A program made the translations under genes and the position numbers. Positions 38,224 to 49,297 of a DNA stretch of 64,000 nt are shown here, piece by piece. Numbering within the stretch: the stretch's first letter is position 1; each line of letters begins with the position of its first letter. Origin of the DNA: Pseudomonas thermotolerans DSM 14292 (lineage in GTDB: Bacteria; Pseudomonadota; Gammaproteobacteria; Pseudomonadales; Pseudomonadaceae); contig NZ_KB822613.1 of NCBI RefSeq assembly GCF_000364625.1, positions 1 through 64,000 of the forward strand, in the 5' to 3' direction. The notes below the pieces were generated by a model, which was given only the letters and a program-made list of their open reading frames with translations, was not told the origin of the DNA and ran no database searches.

Positions 38224-41200
38224 GTGCCCGTACTGCGTCTCCCCCCCTTGCCGGCCGGCGCCGGCAAGCAACACTGGGGCAATCTGCCCGGTGCCGCCCA
38301 GTCCCTGGCCATCGCCGAGGCCGCCAGCGCCGCCCGGCGCTTCACCCTGCTGCTCACCGCAGACAGCCAAAGCGCTGAGCGCCTGGAGCAGGAGCTACGC
38401 TTCTTCGCCCCGGAACTGCCGGTGCTGCACTTCCCGGACTGGGAAACCCTGCCCTACGACCTGTTCTCGCCGCACCAGGACATCATCTCCCAGCGCGTCG
38501 CCACCCTCTATCAGCTGCCACAGCTGAGCCACGGCGTGCTGGTGGTGCCGATCAGCACCGCCCTGCACCGCCTGGCGCCGACCCGCTTCCTGCTCGGCTC
38601 CAGCCTGGTCCTGGACGTCGGCCAGAAGCTCGACGTGGAGGAGATGCGCCTGCGCCTGGAGGCCGCCGGCTACCGCTGCGTGGAGACCGTCTACGAACAC
38701 GGCGAGTTCGCCGTGCGCGGCGCGCTGATCGACCTCTTCCCGATGGGCAGCGACACGCCCTTCCGCATCGACCTGTTCGACGACGAGATCGAGAGCCTGC
38801 GCACCTTCGACCCGGAGACCCAGCGCTCCGTCGACAAGGTGGAGTCCATCCGCCTGCTGCCGGCTCGGGAGTTCCCCCTGGACAAGAAGGCGGTCAGCGA
38901 CTTCCGCGGCCGCTTCCGCGAGCGTTTCGACGTCGACTTCCGCCGCTGCCCCATCTACCAGGATCTTTCCAGCGGCATCACCCCGGCCGGCATCGAGTAC
39001 TACCTGCCGCTGTTCTTCGAGGAAACCGCCACCCTGTTCGACTACCTGCCGGCCGACACCCAGGTGTTCTCCCTGCCGGGCATCGAACAGGCCGCCGAGA
39101 ACTTCTGGAGCGACGCCCGGCAGCGCTACGAGGACCGCCGCGTGGACCCCGAGCGGCCGCTGCTGCCGCCGATGGAGATCTTCCTGCCGGTGGAGGACTG
39201 CTTCGCCCGGCTGAAGAACTGGCCGCGGGTGGTTGTCACCCAGGAGGACCTCGAGAGCGGCGTCGGCCGCGAACGCTTCTCCGCCCGTCCGCTGCCCGAC
39301 CTGGCGATCCAGGCCAAGGCCAGCGAGCCGCTCGCCGCGCTGCGCCGCTTCCTCGAGGAATACTCCGGCCGCGTGCTGTTCAGCGCCGAGTCCGCCGGAC
39401 GCCGCGAGGTGCTCCTGGAGCTGCTCGCGCGCCTCAAGCTGAAGCCGAAGGAAGTCTCCGGTTGGCCGGAATTCGTCGCCGGCAGCGAGCGGCTGGCGAT
39501 CTGCATCGCCCCACTGGACGAGGGCCTGCTGTTCGACGAGCTGGCGCTGATCGCGGAAAGCCCGCTGTTCGGCCAGCGCGTCATGCAGCGCCGACGCCGC
39601 GAGAAGGGCCGCGACGCTGGGGAGAACGTCATCCGCAACCTCGCCGAGCTGCGCGAGGGCGCGCCGGTGGTGCACATCGACCACGGCGTCGGCCGCTACC
39701 TGGGCCTGGTGACCATGGAGTTCGACGGCCAGGCCGCCGAATTCCTCGCCCTGCAGTACGCCGACGACGCCAAGCTCTACGTGCCGGTCTCCAGCCTGCA
39801 CCTGATCGCCCGCTACACCGGCAGTGACGACGCCTTGGCGCCGCTGCACCGGCTCGGCTCGGAGCAGTGGCAGAAGGCCAAACGCAAGGCCGCCGAGCAG
39901 GTCCGCGACGTGGCCGCTGAGCTGCTCGACATCTACGCCCGGCGCGCCGCCCGGCAGGGCTTCGCCTTCACCGACCCGAAGGCCGACTACGAAACCTTCG
40001 CCGCCGGCTTCCCGTTCGAGGAGACGCCGGACCAGCAGGCAGCCATCGACGCGGTACGCGCCGACATGCTCTCTGGCAAGCCGATGGACCGTCTGGTCTG
40101 CGGCGACGTCGGCTTCGGCAAGACCGAGGTGGCGATGCGCGCCGCCTTCATCGCCGTGCACAGCGGCAAGCAGGTGGCGGTGCTGGTGCCCACTACCCTG
40201 CTCGCCCAGCAGCACTACAACAGCTTCCGCGACCGCTTCGCCGACTGGCCGGTGAAGGTGGAAGTGATGAGCCGCTTCAAGACCGCCAAGGAGGTGGACG
40301 AAGCCATCAGCCGCCTCGCCTCCGGTGACATCGACATCGTCATCGGCACTCACAAGCTGCTCCAGGACGAGGTGCGCTTCAAGAACCTCGGCCTGGTGAT
40401 CATCGACGAGGAACACCGCTTCGGGGTGCGCCAGAAGGAGCAGCTCAAGGCCCTGCGCAGCGAGGTGGACATCCTCACCCTGACCGCCACGCCCATCCCG
40501 CGCACCCTGAACATGGCGGTCTCCGGCATGCGCGACTTGTCGATCATCGCCACCCCGCCGGCGCGCCGCCTGTCGGTGCGCACCTTCGTGATGGAGGCCA
40601 ACAAGCCGACCATCCGCGAGGCGCTGCTGCGCGAGCTGCTGCGCGGCGGTCAGGTCTACTACCTGCACAACGACGTGAAGACCATCGAGAAGTGCGCCGC
40701 CGAGCTGGCCGAGCTGGTCCCCGAGGCGCGCATCGGCATCGGCCACGGGCAGATGCGCGAGCGGGACCTCGAGCAGGTGATGAGCGACTTCTACCACAAG
40801 CGCTTCAACGTACTGGTGGCCTCCACCATCATCGAGACCGGCATCGACGTGCCGAGCGCCAACACCATCATCATCGAGCGCGCCGACAAGTTCGGCCTGG
40901 CCCAGCTGCACCAGCTGCGCGGCCGGGTCGGGCGCAGCCACCACCAGGCCTACGCCTACCTGCTCACCCCGCCGCGCCGGCAGATGACCGAGGACGCCCA
41001 GAAGCGCCTGGAAGCCATCGCCAACGCCCAGGACCTCGGCGCCGGCTTCGTGCTGGCCACCCACGACCTGGAGATCCGCGGCGCCGGCGAACTGCTCGGC
41101 GAGGGCCAGAGCGGGCAGATCCAGGCAGTGGGCTTCACCCTCTACATGGAAATGCTCGAGCGCGCGGTCAAGGCCATCCAGAAGGGCGAGCAGCCCAACC

Positions 41201-41664
41201 TGGAGCAGCCTCTGGGCGGCGGCCCGGAAATCAATCTGCGGGTGCCGGCGCTGATCCCCGAAGACTACCTGCCCGACGTGCACGCCCGCCTGATCCTCTA
41301 CAAGCGCATTGCCAACGCCGCCGACGAGGAGGCCCTGAAGGAGCTGCAGGTGGAAATGATCGACCGCTTCGGCCTGCTCCCCGAGCCGACCCGCAACCTG
41401 ATGCGCCTCACCCTACTCAAGCTGCAGGCCGACCGACTCGGCATCCGCAAGGTGGACGCCGGCCCGCAGGGCGGCCGCATCGAGTTCGCCCAGGACACCT
41501 GCGTCGACCCGCTGACCCTGATCAAGCTGATTCAAAGCGCGCCGAATCGTTACAAGTTCGAGGGCGCCACCCTGTTCAAATTCCAGGTCCCCATGGAGCG
41601 TCCGGAGGATCGCTTCAATACACTGGAGGCCCTGTTCGAACGTCTCACCACGCCATCCACCTAG
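38224..41664 (+). CDS. mfd: Mfd, transcription-repair coupling factor
   Basis: The 1146-aa SF2 translocase removes RNA polymerase stalled at lesions and recruits UvrA. The UvrB-like N-terminal module contains FPDWETLPYDLFSPHQDIIS; an RNA-polymerase-interacting domain follows near 480-560 (HIDHGVGRYLGLVTMEFDGQ); the RecG-like motor has Walker A CGDVGFGKTEVAMRAA and DEEH box IIDEEHRFGV; the TRG motif and a C-terminal regulatory domain close the protein. Translation starts at GTG (38224). csiV follows after 12 bp, so they may be co-transcribed. Confidence 0.97.
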   Translation: MPVLRLPPLPAGAGKQHWGNLPGAAQSLAIAEAASAARRFTLLLTADSQSAERLEQELRFFAPELPVLHFPDWETLPYDLFSPHQDIISQRVATLYQLPQLSHGVLVVPISTALHRLAPTRFLLGSSLVLDVGQKLDVEEMRLRLEAAGYRCVETVYEHGEFAVRGALIDLFPMGSDTPFRIDLFDDEIESLRTFDPETQRSVDKVESIRLLPAREFPLDKKAVSDFRGRFRERFDVDFRRCPIYQDLSSGITPAGIEYYLPLFFEETATLFDYLPADTQVFSLPGIEQAAENFWSDARQRYEDRRVDPERPLLPPMEIFLPVEDCFARLKNWPRVVVTQEDLESGVGRERFSARPLPDLAIQAKASEPLAALRRFLEEYSGRVLFSAESAGRREVLLELLARLKLKPKEVSGWPEFVAGSERLAICIAPLDEGLLFDELALIAESPLFGQRVMQRRRREKGRDAGENVIRNLAELREGAPVVHIDHGVGRYLGLVTMEFDGQAAEFLALQYADDAKLYVPVSSLHLIARYTGSDDALAPLHRLGSEQWQKAKRKAAEQVRDVAAELLDIYARRAARQGFAFTDPKADYETFAAGFPFEETPDQQAAIDAVRADMLSGKPMDRLVCGDVGFGKTEVAMRAAFIAVHSGKQVAVLVPTTLLAQQHYNSFRDRFADWPVKVEVMSRFKTAKEVDEAISRLASGDIDIVIGTHKLLQDEVRFKNLGLVIIDEEHRFGVRQKEQLKALRSEVDILTLTATPIPRTLNMAVSGMRDLSIIATPPARRLSVRTFVMEANKPTIREALLRELLRGGQVYYLHNDVKTIEKCAAELAELVPEARIGIGHGQMRERDLEQVMSDFYHKRFNVLVASTIIETGIDVPSANTIIIERADKFGLAQLHQLRGRVGRSHHQAYAYLLTPPRRQMTEDAQKRLEAIANAQDLGAGFVLATHDLEIRGAGELLGEGQSGQIQAVGFTLYMEMLERAVKAIQKGEQPNLEQPLGGGPEINLRVPALIPEDYLPDVHARLILYKRIANAADEEALKELQVEMIDRFGLLPEPTRNLMRLTLLKLQADRLGIRKVDAGPQGGRIEFAQDTCVDPLTLIKLIQSAPNRYKFEGATLFKFQVPMERPEDRFNTLEALFERLTTPST

Positions 41665-41676
41665 AAGGACCGATCC

Positions 41677-42198
41677 ATGCGCATGTTCCGCTCCCTGGCC
41701 CTGTTACTTGCCCTGTTCGCCCCGCCGGCCCTGGCCGACGCCCTCTACCAGGTCGAGCTGGTCATCTTCCGCCAGGCCGGCGATCCGGTCCCCGCCAGCC
41801 AGCCGGCGCCGGACGACTGGGCCGGCGGCGCGCCCTCGATCGCCGGCAACGAACGGGCCACCAGCCTGGACGAGGCCGTCGCCAGACTGACCCCGGACAA
41901 CGGTTACAAGGTGCTGCTGCACAAAGCCTGGATACAGACCATCTCCGCCGTGCCAAACAGCGTCGCGGTGAGCACCGGCGAGGCCCGCTTCGGCCACTAT
42001 CCGGTGGAAGGCACCCTGAGCATGAGCTTGAACCGCGTCACCGAGGCCAACCTGGACTTCTGGATCAACCAGTTCGACGCCCACGGCCTGCTCACCAGCA
42101 GCGAGCGCCTGAAGCAGAGCGCCCGCCTGAAGAACGGCGAGCTCACCTACCTCGACCACTCCAACCTCGGCGTGCTGATCAAGATCGTGCCGATGTAA
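41677..42198 (+). CDS. csiV: CsiV-family envelope protein
   Basis: The 173-aa protein has a signal peptide (FRSLALLLALFAPPALA) and the CsiV core starting YQVELVIFRQAG and ending YLDHSNLGVLIKIVPM. CsiV in Vibrio helps the peptidoglycan polymerase activator function; in pseudomonads it sits after mfd. It probably acts in the periplasm. AAGGA lies 8 bp before the ATG. Its TAA shares one base with the next start (TAATG), so the helicase gene is translationally coupled. Confidence 0.9.
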   Translation: MRMFRSLALLLALFAPPALADALYQVELVIFRQAGDPVPASQPAPDDWAGGAPSIAGNERATSLDEAVARLTPDNGYKVLLHKAWIQTISAVPNSVAVSTGEARFGHYPVEGTLSMSLNRVTEANLDFWINQFDAHGLLTSSERLKQSARLKNGELTYLDHSNLGVLIKIVPM

Positions 42199-44828
42199 TG
42201 AGCGATTTGCCGGCATTCGCCGCGCGCCTGCGCGAACTGCCCTGGCGTGACGCCTTCGACAGCGGCGCCCTGGAGCGCGGCCGAGGCTACGCCCGCCAAG
42301 GCCGGGCACGGATCCTACGGCTGGAGAGTGGTCAACTGGTCAGCCGCTGCCAGGGCTCGGCCAGCGAGTATACCCAGCGCATCCGCCTCGGCCGCCACGG
42401 CGAGCCGGTGGTGGGCTTCTGCAGCTGCCCGGTTGGCTACAACTGCAAGCACGTGGTGGCCGCTCTCCTCCAGCTGCTGGAGGCGCCCGCACCGGTGGCG
42501 GCCAGCCCGGAGCGGCGCATCGACGACCTGCCGCCCACGCCGGTGCTGAGCCTCGGCAGCCTGACCTTCAGCCACTACGACCCGCGCTCCCGACGCATGC
42601 TGCTCGGCCAACATCACCGCGCCGGACTGGCCTTCGACTACGCCGGCCGCCGGGTGCACGGCAAGCCACATCACGATCCGCACCTTCACCTGGAGCGCGA
42701 CGGCGAGGCTATCTGCATCGTTCGCCAGCTGGCCGCCGAACAGCTCCTGCGCAAGCATCTGCAAGCCCTCGGCTTCCGCGTCGCCCTGCGGCAGAGCCAG
42801 GCGCTGCCGGCCAACGCCGGGGAAATGTTCGAGCTGCCCGACCAGGACGCCTGGCTGCGCTTCGTCCGCGAGCAACTGCCAGCGTTGCGCGAACAGGGCT
42901 GGCAGATCGACATCCGCCCGGGCTTCGCCTATGACCTGACCCCGGTCGACGGCTGGTACGCCGAGGTGGACGAGGCCCCCGAACTCCAGTGGTTCGATCT
43001 GGAGCTGGGGATCATCGTCGACGGCCAGCGCATCAGCCTGCTACCGGTGCTACTGCGCCTGATCCGCAGTACCCCGGAACTGTTCAGTCCGCAGCACCTG
43101 GCCCAGCGCGGCGACGACGAGCTGTTGCTGGTACAGCTCGACGCCCAGCGCAGCAGCGACGGCCAGGCCCTGCAGGTGATGCTGCCCTACGGCCGCCTCA
43201 AGCCGGTACTGGCCACCCTCGGCGAGCTGTACCTGCGCGAACCCGTCAACGAGCCGCGGCTGCGCCTGGCCACCCCGGACGCCGCACGACTCGGCGAACT
43301 GGACGGTCTGGACCTGGAGTGGCGCGGCGGCGAGCGCCTGCGCGCGTTCGCCCACAAGCTGCGCGCCGGCGGCCAGGCCCGGGTCTGCGCTCCCGCCGGC
43401 CTCAAGGCCCGGCTGCGTCCCTACCAACTGGAGGGCCTGAGCTGGATGCAGACCCTCCGCGAGCTGGAAGCCGGCGGCGTGCTCGGCGACGACATGGGCC
43501 TCGGCAAGACCCTGCAGAGCCTCGCCCACCTGCTCACCGAGAAGCGCGCCGGGCGCCTCGACCGCCCAGCCCTGGTAGTCATGCCCACCAGTCTGATCTC
43601 CAACTGGCAGGACGAGGCGGCACGCTTCGCCCCCGAGCTTCGCGTCCTAGCCCTCTACGGCCCGCAGCGGCACCGCGACTTCGCCAGGCTGGCCGAGCAC
43701 GATCTCCTGCTGACCACCTACGCCCTGCTGCCGCGGGACCTCGAGCGGCTGCGCGAGCAGCCCCTGCACCTGCTGATCCTCGACGAGGCGCAGCACATCA
43801 AGAATCCCGCCAGCAAGGCCGCCCAGGCCGTCCGCCAGCTCCAAGCCCGACAGCGTCTGTGCCTGACCGGCACGCCATTGGAGAACCATCTGGGCGAGCT
43901 CTGGTCGCTGTTCCACTTCCTGATGCCCGGCTGGCTGGGCGACGCCCGGGAATTCACCAGGAACTACCGTACGCCCATCGAGAAGCACGGCGACCTGGCC
44001 CGCCTCGCCCACCTCAAGGCGCGCATCCGCCCCTTCCTGCTACGCCGCAAGAAGGAGGACGTGGCCAGAGAGCTGCCGGCCAAGAGCGAGATCGTCCACT
44101 GGGTGGAACTCAACGACACCCAGCGCGACCTCTACGAGACCGTGCGTCTGGCCATGGACCGCAAGGTTCGCGAGGAGATCGAGCGCAAGGGCCTGGCACG
44201 CAGCCAGATCGTCATCCTCGAGGCCCTGCTCAAGCTGCGACAGGTTTGCTGCGACCTGCGCCTGGTCAAGGACGATCTCCCGTCGCGACGCGGCGCCAGC
44301 CATTCCAGCAAGCTGGAAAGCCTGCTGGAGATGCTCGACGAGCTGCTCGCCGAGGGCCGTCGAGTGCTGCTGTTCTCACAGTTCACTTCGATGCTTGCTC
44401 TGATCGAGGAGGAACTGCAACAGCGGCACATCCCCTACGTGTCCCTGACCGGCGCAACCCAGGACCGACGCACCCCAGTGGAGCGCTTCCAGAGCGGTGC
44501 GGTGCCGCTGTTCCTGATCAGCCTCAAGGCCGGCGGCACCGGTCTCAACCTGACCGCAGCGGACACCGTGATCCACTACGATCCCTGGTGGAACCCGGCC
44601 GCGGAGAGTCAGGCCACCGACCGCGCCTACCGCATCGGCCAGGACAAGCCGGTGTTCGTCTACAAGCTGATCGCCCGCGGCACCGTGGAAGAGAAGATCC
44701 AGCAACTGCAGCAGCGCAAGGCGAGCCTCGCCGCCGGCGTGCTGGAAGGCGGCGGCAAGGCCGACTGGCGCCTGAGCGCCGAGGACATCGACGCCCTCTT
44801 CGCCCCCCTGCCCGGCCGACGCCGCTAG
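42198..44828 (+). CDS. SNF2-family helicase-like ATPase with N-terminal SWIM zinc finger
   Basis: The 876-aa protein has a SWIM finger near residues 70-92 (CSCPVGYNCKH, CxCx5-6CxH), a variable middle part, and a bacterial SNF2 motor from about 415: DDMGLGKTLQSLAHL, LLILDEAQHIKNP, LCLTGTPLENHLGELW, ARIRPFLLRRKKEDV, then VLLFSQFTSMLALIEE, LISLKAGGTGLNLTAA and TDRAYRIGQDKPVFVYKL. SNF2 proteins translocate on dsDNA; bacterial examples such as RapA-type or HepA proteins act on RNA polymerase, but this SWIM subgroup is uncharacterised. The start overlaps the csiV stop by one base. Confidence 0.93.
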   Translation: MSDLPAFAARLRELPWRDAFDSGALERGRGYARQGRARILRLESGQLVSRCQGSASEYTQRIRLGRHGEPVVGFCSCPVGYNCKHVVAALLQLLEAPAPVAASPERRIDDLPPTPVLSLGSLTFSHYDPRSRRMLLGQHHRAGLAFDYAGRRVHGKPHHDPHLHLERDGEAICIVRQLAAEQLLRKHLQALGFRVALRQSQALPANAGEMFELPDQDAWLRFVREQLPALREQGWQIDIRPGFAYDLTPVDGWYAEVDEAPELQWFDLELGIIVDGQRISLLPVLLRLIRSTPELFSPQHLAQRGDDELLLVQLDAQRSSDGQALQVMLPYGRLKPVLATLGELYLREPVNEPRLRLATPDAARLGELDGLDLEWRGGERLRAFAHKLRAGGQARVCAPAGLKARLRPYQLEGLSWMQTLRELEAGGVLGDDMGLGKTLQSLAHLLTEKRAGRLDRPALVVMPTSLISNWQDEAARFAPELRVLALYGPQRHRDFARLAEHDLLLTTYALLPRDLERLREQPLHLLILDEAQHIKNPASKAAQAVRQLQARQRLCLTGTPLENHLGELWSLFHFLMPGWLGDAREFTRNYRTPIEKHGDLARLAHLKARIRPFLLRRKKEDVARELPAKSEIVHWVELNDTQRDLYETVRLAMDRKVREEIERKGLARSQIVILEALLKLRQVCCDLRLVKDDLPSRRGASHSSKLESLLEMLDELLAEGRRVLLFSQFTSMLALIEEELQQRHIPYVSLTGATQDRRTPVERFQSGAVPLFLISLKAGGTGLNLTAADTVIHYDPWWNPAAESQATDRAYRIGQDKPVFVYKLIARGTVEEKIQQLQQRKASLAAGVLEGGGKADWRLSAEDIDALFAPLPGRRR

Positions 44829-44834
44829 ACGCCC

Positions 44835-46611
<1,777 letters not shown>

Positions 46612-46627
46612 GGGAGAAAAGGTCCTT

Positions 46628-47152
46628 TCAAGCAAGTGGCGCCGTCAGCCACTGCGGGCACGGCGCTTCTTCGATGTTCACAGGGCAATGGACGGGGACG
46701 CGCGGAAAGAGTTCCAGCAGGTCGGCATTGCGCAGGCGGATGCAGCCATGGGACAGAGGGACGCCGAGGGGCTCGGTGTCTGGCGTGCCATGCAGGTAGA
46801 TGTAGCGGCGGAAGGTATCCACCTCCCCCAGCCTGTTGCGGCCCGGCTCGCAGCCGCTGAGCCAGAGGATACGGGTGAGGATCCAGTCACGTCCGGGATG
46901 CTGCGCGTGCAGCTCCGGGGTCCAGACCTCGCCGGTCCAGCGCCGGCCACGCAGCACCGCGCCGAGCGGCAGCCCCTCGCCGATCCTGGCGCGTACCTGA
47001 TGGCGCCCCCGCGGGGTGCAGCCGGAGCCATTGCGTTCGCCGGGACCATTCAACGCCGTGGAAACCGGCAGACGCAGCACCAACTGGCCGTCGGCGAATC
47101 CATACAGGCGCTGATCGGCCAGGGAAATATGCAGCAGATCAAGAGTTCGCAT
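46628..47152 (-). CDS. Leaderless YkuD-domain enzyme, L,D-transpeptidase/carboxypeptidase family
   Basis: The 174-aa protein is almost wholly a YkuD catalytic domain: the N-terminus has the beta-rich start LHISLADQRLYGFADGQLVL, the catalytic motif is SHGCIRLRNADLL (Cys nucleophile) with upstream His in YLHGTPD. There is no signal peptide or membrane segment, so it should stay in the cytosol. That setting, directly before nagZ, suits an LD-carboxypeptidase of the ElsL type that trims recycled tetrapeptides rather than a periplasmic cross-linker. The activity is inferred. Confidence 0.85.
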   Translation of the reverse strand: MRTLDLLHISLADQRLYGFADGQLVLRLPVSTALNGPGERNGSGCTPRGRHQVRARIGEGLPLGAVLRGRRWTGEVWTPELHAQHPGRDWILTRILWLSGCEPGRNRLGEVDTFRRYIYLHGTPDTEPLGVPLSHGCIRLRNADLLELFPRVPVHCPVNIEEAPCPQWLTAPLA

Positions 47153-47203
47153 GGGCGGCTAGCTTAGCCGATCGGCCTGGCGCCGCCCACCGCGGGAGAG
47201 AAT

Positions 47204-47911
47204 TCAGACCTTGGCAGGCTGCGTGGTCGAGGGTTTGCGTGGCTTGAGCTGGGCGCTGGCTAGGGTCTCGTCGGTGACCGCACTCTCCGCGCGCATCCCG
47301 GCGGCGAGGAACGGCACCATCAGGCGCATCACCTGCTCGATGGAGGTGTTCACGCCGAAATCGTTCTCGGCGATGGCGCGCAGCGCCTTGATGCCGGACA
47401 TGCTGAAGGCCGCGGCGCCGAGCATGAAGTGAATGCGCCAGAACAACTCGATCGGCGGGATGCGCGGCGCGGCGTCCTGGATGAGCACCATGTAGCGACG
47501 GAACACCTTGCCGTAGACGTCTTCCAGGTAGCGGCGCAAGTGGCCCTGGCTCTGGCTGAAGGCTAGCCCCAGAAGGCGCATGAAGATGGAAAGGTCGTTG
47601 CCGCTGCGCGGCTTCACCGCCATAGCCTGCTCGACGAGAATCTCCAGCAGCTCTTCCAGGCTCGCCTTGTAGTCGGCGTTGGCCTGGCGGCGATCCAGCT
47701 CCTTCTCGAGGCTGGCACAGAAGGGGCCGAGGAAGCGCGAGAACACCGCCTGGATCAGTGCCTTCTTGGAACCGAAATGGTAGTTGACCGCCGCCAGGTT
47801 GACTCCGGCCTTGCTGGTGATCAGGCGCAGCGAGGTTTCCGCGAACCCCTTTTCGGCGAACAACTGTTCCGCTGCGTCGAGGATCCGCTCGACGGTCTCA
47901 GACTGGGCCAT
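47204..47911 (-). CDS. psrA: PsrA, TetR-family fatty-acid-responsive regulator
   Basis: The 235-aa protein has the TetR helix-turn-helix at the N-terminus (AEQLFAEKGFAETSLRLITS, AGVNLAAVNYHFGSKKALIQ) and a helical ligand domain. In P. aeruginosa PsrA represses itself and fadBA and activates rpoS; long-chain acyl compounds release it. Two overlapping operator-like boxes sit 17-44 bp before its ATG, as expected for autorepression, and similar boxes precede fadBA in this window. It is divergent from lexA. Confidence 0.95.
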   Translation of the reverse strand: MAQSETVERILDAAEQLFAEKGFAETSLRLITSKAGVNLAAVNYHFGSKKALIQAVFSRFLGPFCASLEKELDRRQANADYKASLEELLEILVEQAMAVKPRSGNDLSIFMRLLGLAFSQSQGHLRRYLEDVYGKVFRRYMVLIQDAAPRIPPIELFWRIHFMLGAAAFSMSGIKALRAIAENDFGVNTSIEQVMRLMVPFLAAGMRAESAVTDETLASAQLKPRKPSTTQPAKV

Positions 47912-47927
47912 GACGACTTACACCTAA

Positions 47928-47955
47928 CAAACACTCGTTTCAAACATATGTTTTG
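47928..47955 (-). promoter_or_regulatory. Two overlapping PsrA operator boxes
   Basis: CAAACACTCGTTTC (47928-47941) fits the published (G/C)AAAC-N2-4-GTTT(G/C) box exactly. A second CAAAC-ATAT-GTTTTG (47941-47955) starts on the last base of the first and carries one extra T. Confidence 0.75.
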
Positions 47956-48106
47956 ACCACTCGCATTGTCAAGCAAAGCCCGGGGACTTTGTTGCCGCGA
48001 ATCGCGAATGACGCATGCAAGACGCCAGCCAGCGGTAATAAGTAACAGCCGCTCGCCAGGCGGTCGCTGCGTGCCGAGCGGCATGGGGATTGCCAAGCCC
48101 AGAGCA

Positions 48107-48141
48107 CTGTATATAATTCCAGTCACTGTATAAAAAAACAG
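48107..48141 (+). promoter_or_regulatory. Two LexA (SOS) boxes before lexA
   Basis: CTGTATATAATTCCAG (48107-48122) and CTGTATAAAAAAACAG (48126-48141) both fit CTG-N10-CAG with an AT-rich core, 3 bp apart, ending 9 bp before the lexA ATG. The double box predicts tight autorepression. Confidence 0.9.
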
Positions 48142-48150
48142 AGTCAAGCC

Positions 48151-48762
48151 ATGCTGAAACTGACGCCGCGACAAGCCGAGATCCTCGCCTTCATCAAGCG
48201 TTGCCTGGAAGACAACGGCTATCCCCCGACCCGCGCCGAAATCGCCCAGGAACTTGGCTTCAAGTCCCCCAACGCTGCCGAGGAACACCTCAAGGCACTG
48301 GCCCGCAAGGGGGCCATCGAGATGACCCCCGGCGCCTCGCGCGGCATCCGCGTGCCCGGCTTCGAGCCCGGCCACAGCGAGGAGGATGGTCTCCCCGTCA
48401 TCGGCCGAGTCGCCGCCGGCGCTCCCATCCTGGCGCAGGCGAACATCGAGGAATCCTGCCGGATCAACCCCGACTTCTTCCACCCCCCGGCCGACTACCT
48501 GCTGCGAGTACGCGGCATGAGCATGAAGGACATCGGCATCCTCGACGGCGACCTGCTCGCCGTGCACAGCACCCGTGAGGCACGCAACGGTCAGGTGGTG
48601 GTGGCCCGCCTGGACGACGAGGTCACGGTGAAACGCTTCAAGCGCGAGGGCGACAAGGTCTGGCTGATCGCCGAAAACCCCGAATTCGCGCCCATCGAAG
48701 TGGATCTGAGAACCCAGAACCTGGTGATCGAAGGCTTGAGTGTCGGCGTCATCCGCCGCTAA
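48151..48762 (+). CDS. lexA: LexA, SOS repressor and self-cleaving protease
   Basis: The 203-aa protein has the winged-helix DNA-binding domain ([40 protein letters not shown]), the Ala-Gly cleavage site in [11 protein letters not shown], the catalytic Ser in [16 protein letters not shown] and Lys in DEVTVKRFK. RecA filaments trigger cleavage and induction of DNA repair. sulA starts 10 bp downstream and shares the transcript. Confidence 0.97.
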   Translation: MLKLTPRQAEILAFIKRCLEDNGYPPTRAEIAQELGFKSPNAAEEHLKALARKGAIEMTPGASRGIRVPGFEPGHSEEDGLPVIGRVAAGAPILAQANIEESCRINPDFFHPPADYLLRVRGMSMKDIGILDGDLLAVHSTREARNGQVVVARLDDEVTVKRFKREGDKVWLIAENPEFAPIEVDLRTQNLVIEGLSVGVIRR

Positions 48763-48772
48763 AGGAGTTCCC

Positions 48773-49243
48773 ATGCAGTTCCCGCAGTCGCTGGGACGTA
48801 CCCAGCTCCCGCTGCTCGATGCCTTCCTGGCGCAACCGGCCGTCCTCTTCGACGAGGCGCCTGCCCCTCTCCCGGTCGACGAACCGGACACCTTCAGCGA
48901 GCTGACGCTGCGCGGCGCTGCCGGCAACCGCCTGCACCTGCTGGCGCCGATCCTGCGGGAGCTGAGCGACAATCAGGACGCCCGCTGGCTGACCCTGATC
49001 GCCCCGCCCGACAGCCTGACTCTGAACTGGCTGCGCAAGATCGGCCTGAACCGTGAACGCATCCTGATCCTCCAGCCGCGCCGCGGCCAGACGCCGCTGG
49101 ACCTCGCTTGCGAGGCCCTGCGCCTGGGCCGCAGCCACACCGTGGTGAGCTGGCTGCAACCACTGCACGCACCGGCACGCCGCCTGCTGGCCGCGGCGGC
49201 CAGCGAAGGCAATGCCCAGAGCCTGAACATCAGTCTGACTTGA
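48773..49243 (+). CDS. sulA: SulA, SOS-induced cell division inhibitor
   Basis: The 156-aa protein matches the pseudomonad SulA family; the central segment RWLTLIAPPDSLTLNWLRKI and the C-terminal SHTVVSWLQPLHAPARRLLA are recognisable. SulA blocks FtsZ polymerisation and is removed by Lon, encoded elsewhere in this window. AAAGGAG overlaps the lexA stop region and sets the ATG at 48773, so lexA-sulA is an SOS operon, as in P. aeruginosa. Confidence 0.92.
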   Translation: MQFPQSLGRTQLPLLDAFLAQPAVLFDEAPAPLPVDEPDTFSELTLRGAAGNRLHLLAPILRELSDNQDARWLTLIAPPDSLTLNWLRKIGLNRERILILQPRRGQTPLDLACEALRLGRSHTVVSWLQPLHAPARRLLAAAASEGNAQSLNISLT

Positions 49244-49272
49244 TCGAACCGCCGAAAGCTCGGCATCCCCTT

Positions 49273-49297
49273 GGCACACGGATGTGCCATCCTTTTT
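49273..49297 (+). terminator. Terminator of lexA-sulA
   Basis: GGCACA and TGTGCC pair around CGGA, followed by ATCCTTTTTC, 29 bp after the sulA stop. Confidence 0.75.

Noticed and set aside
38395-41283. Long open frame opposite mfd
   Set aside because: Same codon-bias shadow; low-complexity translation and no ribosome-binding site.
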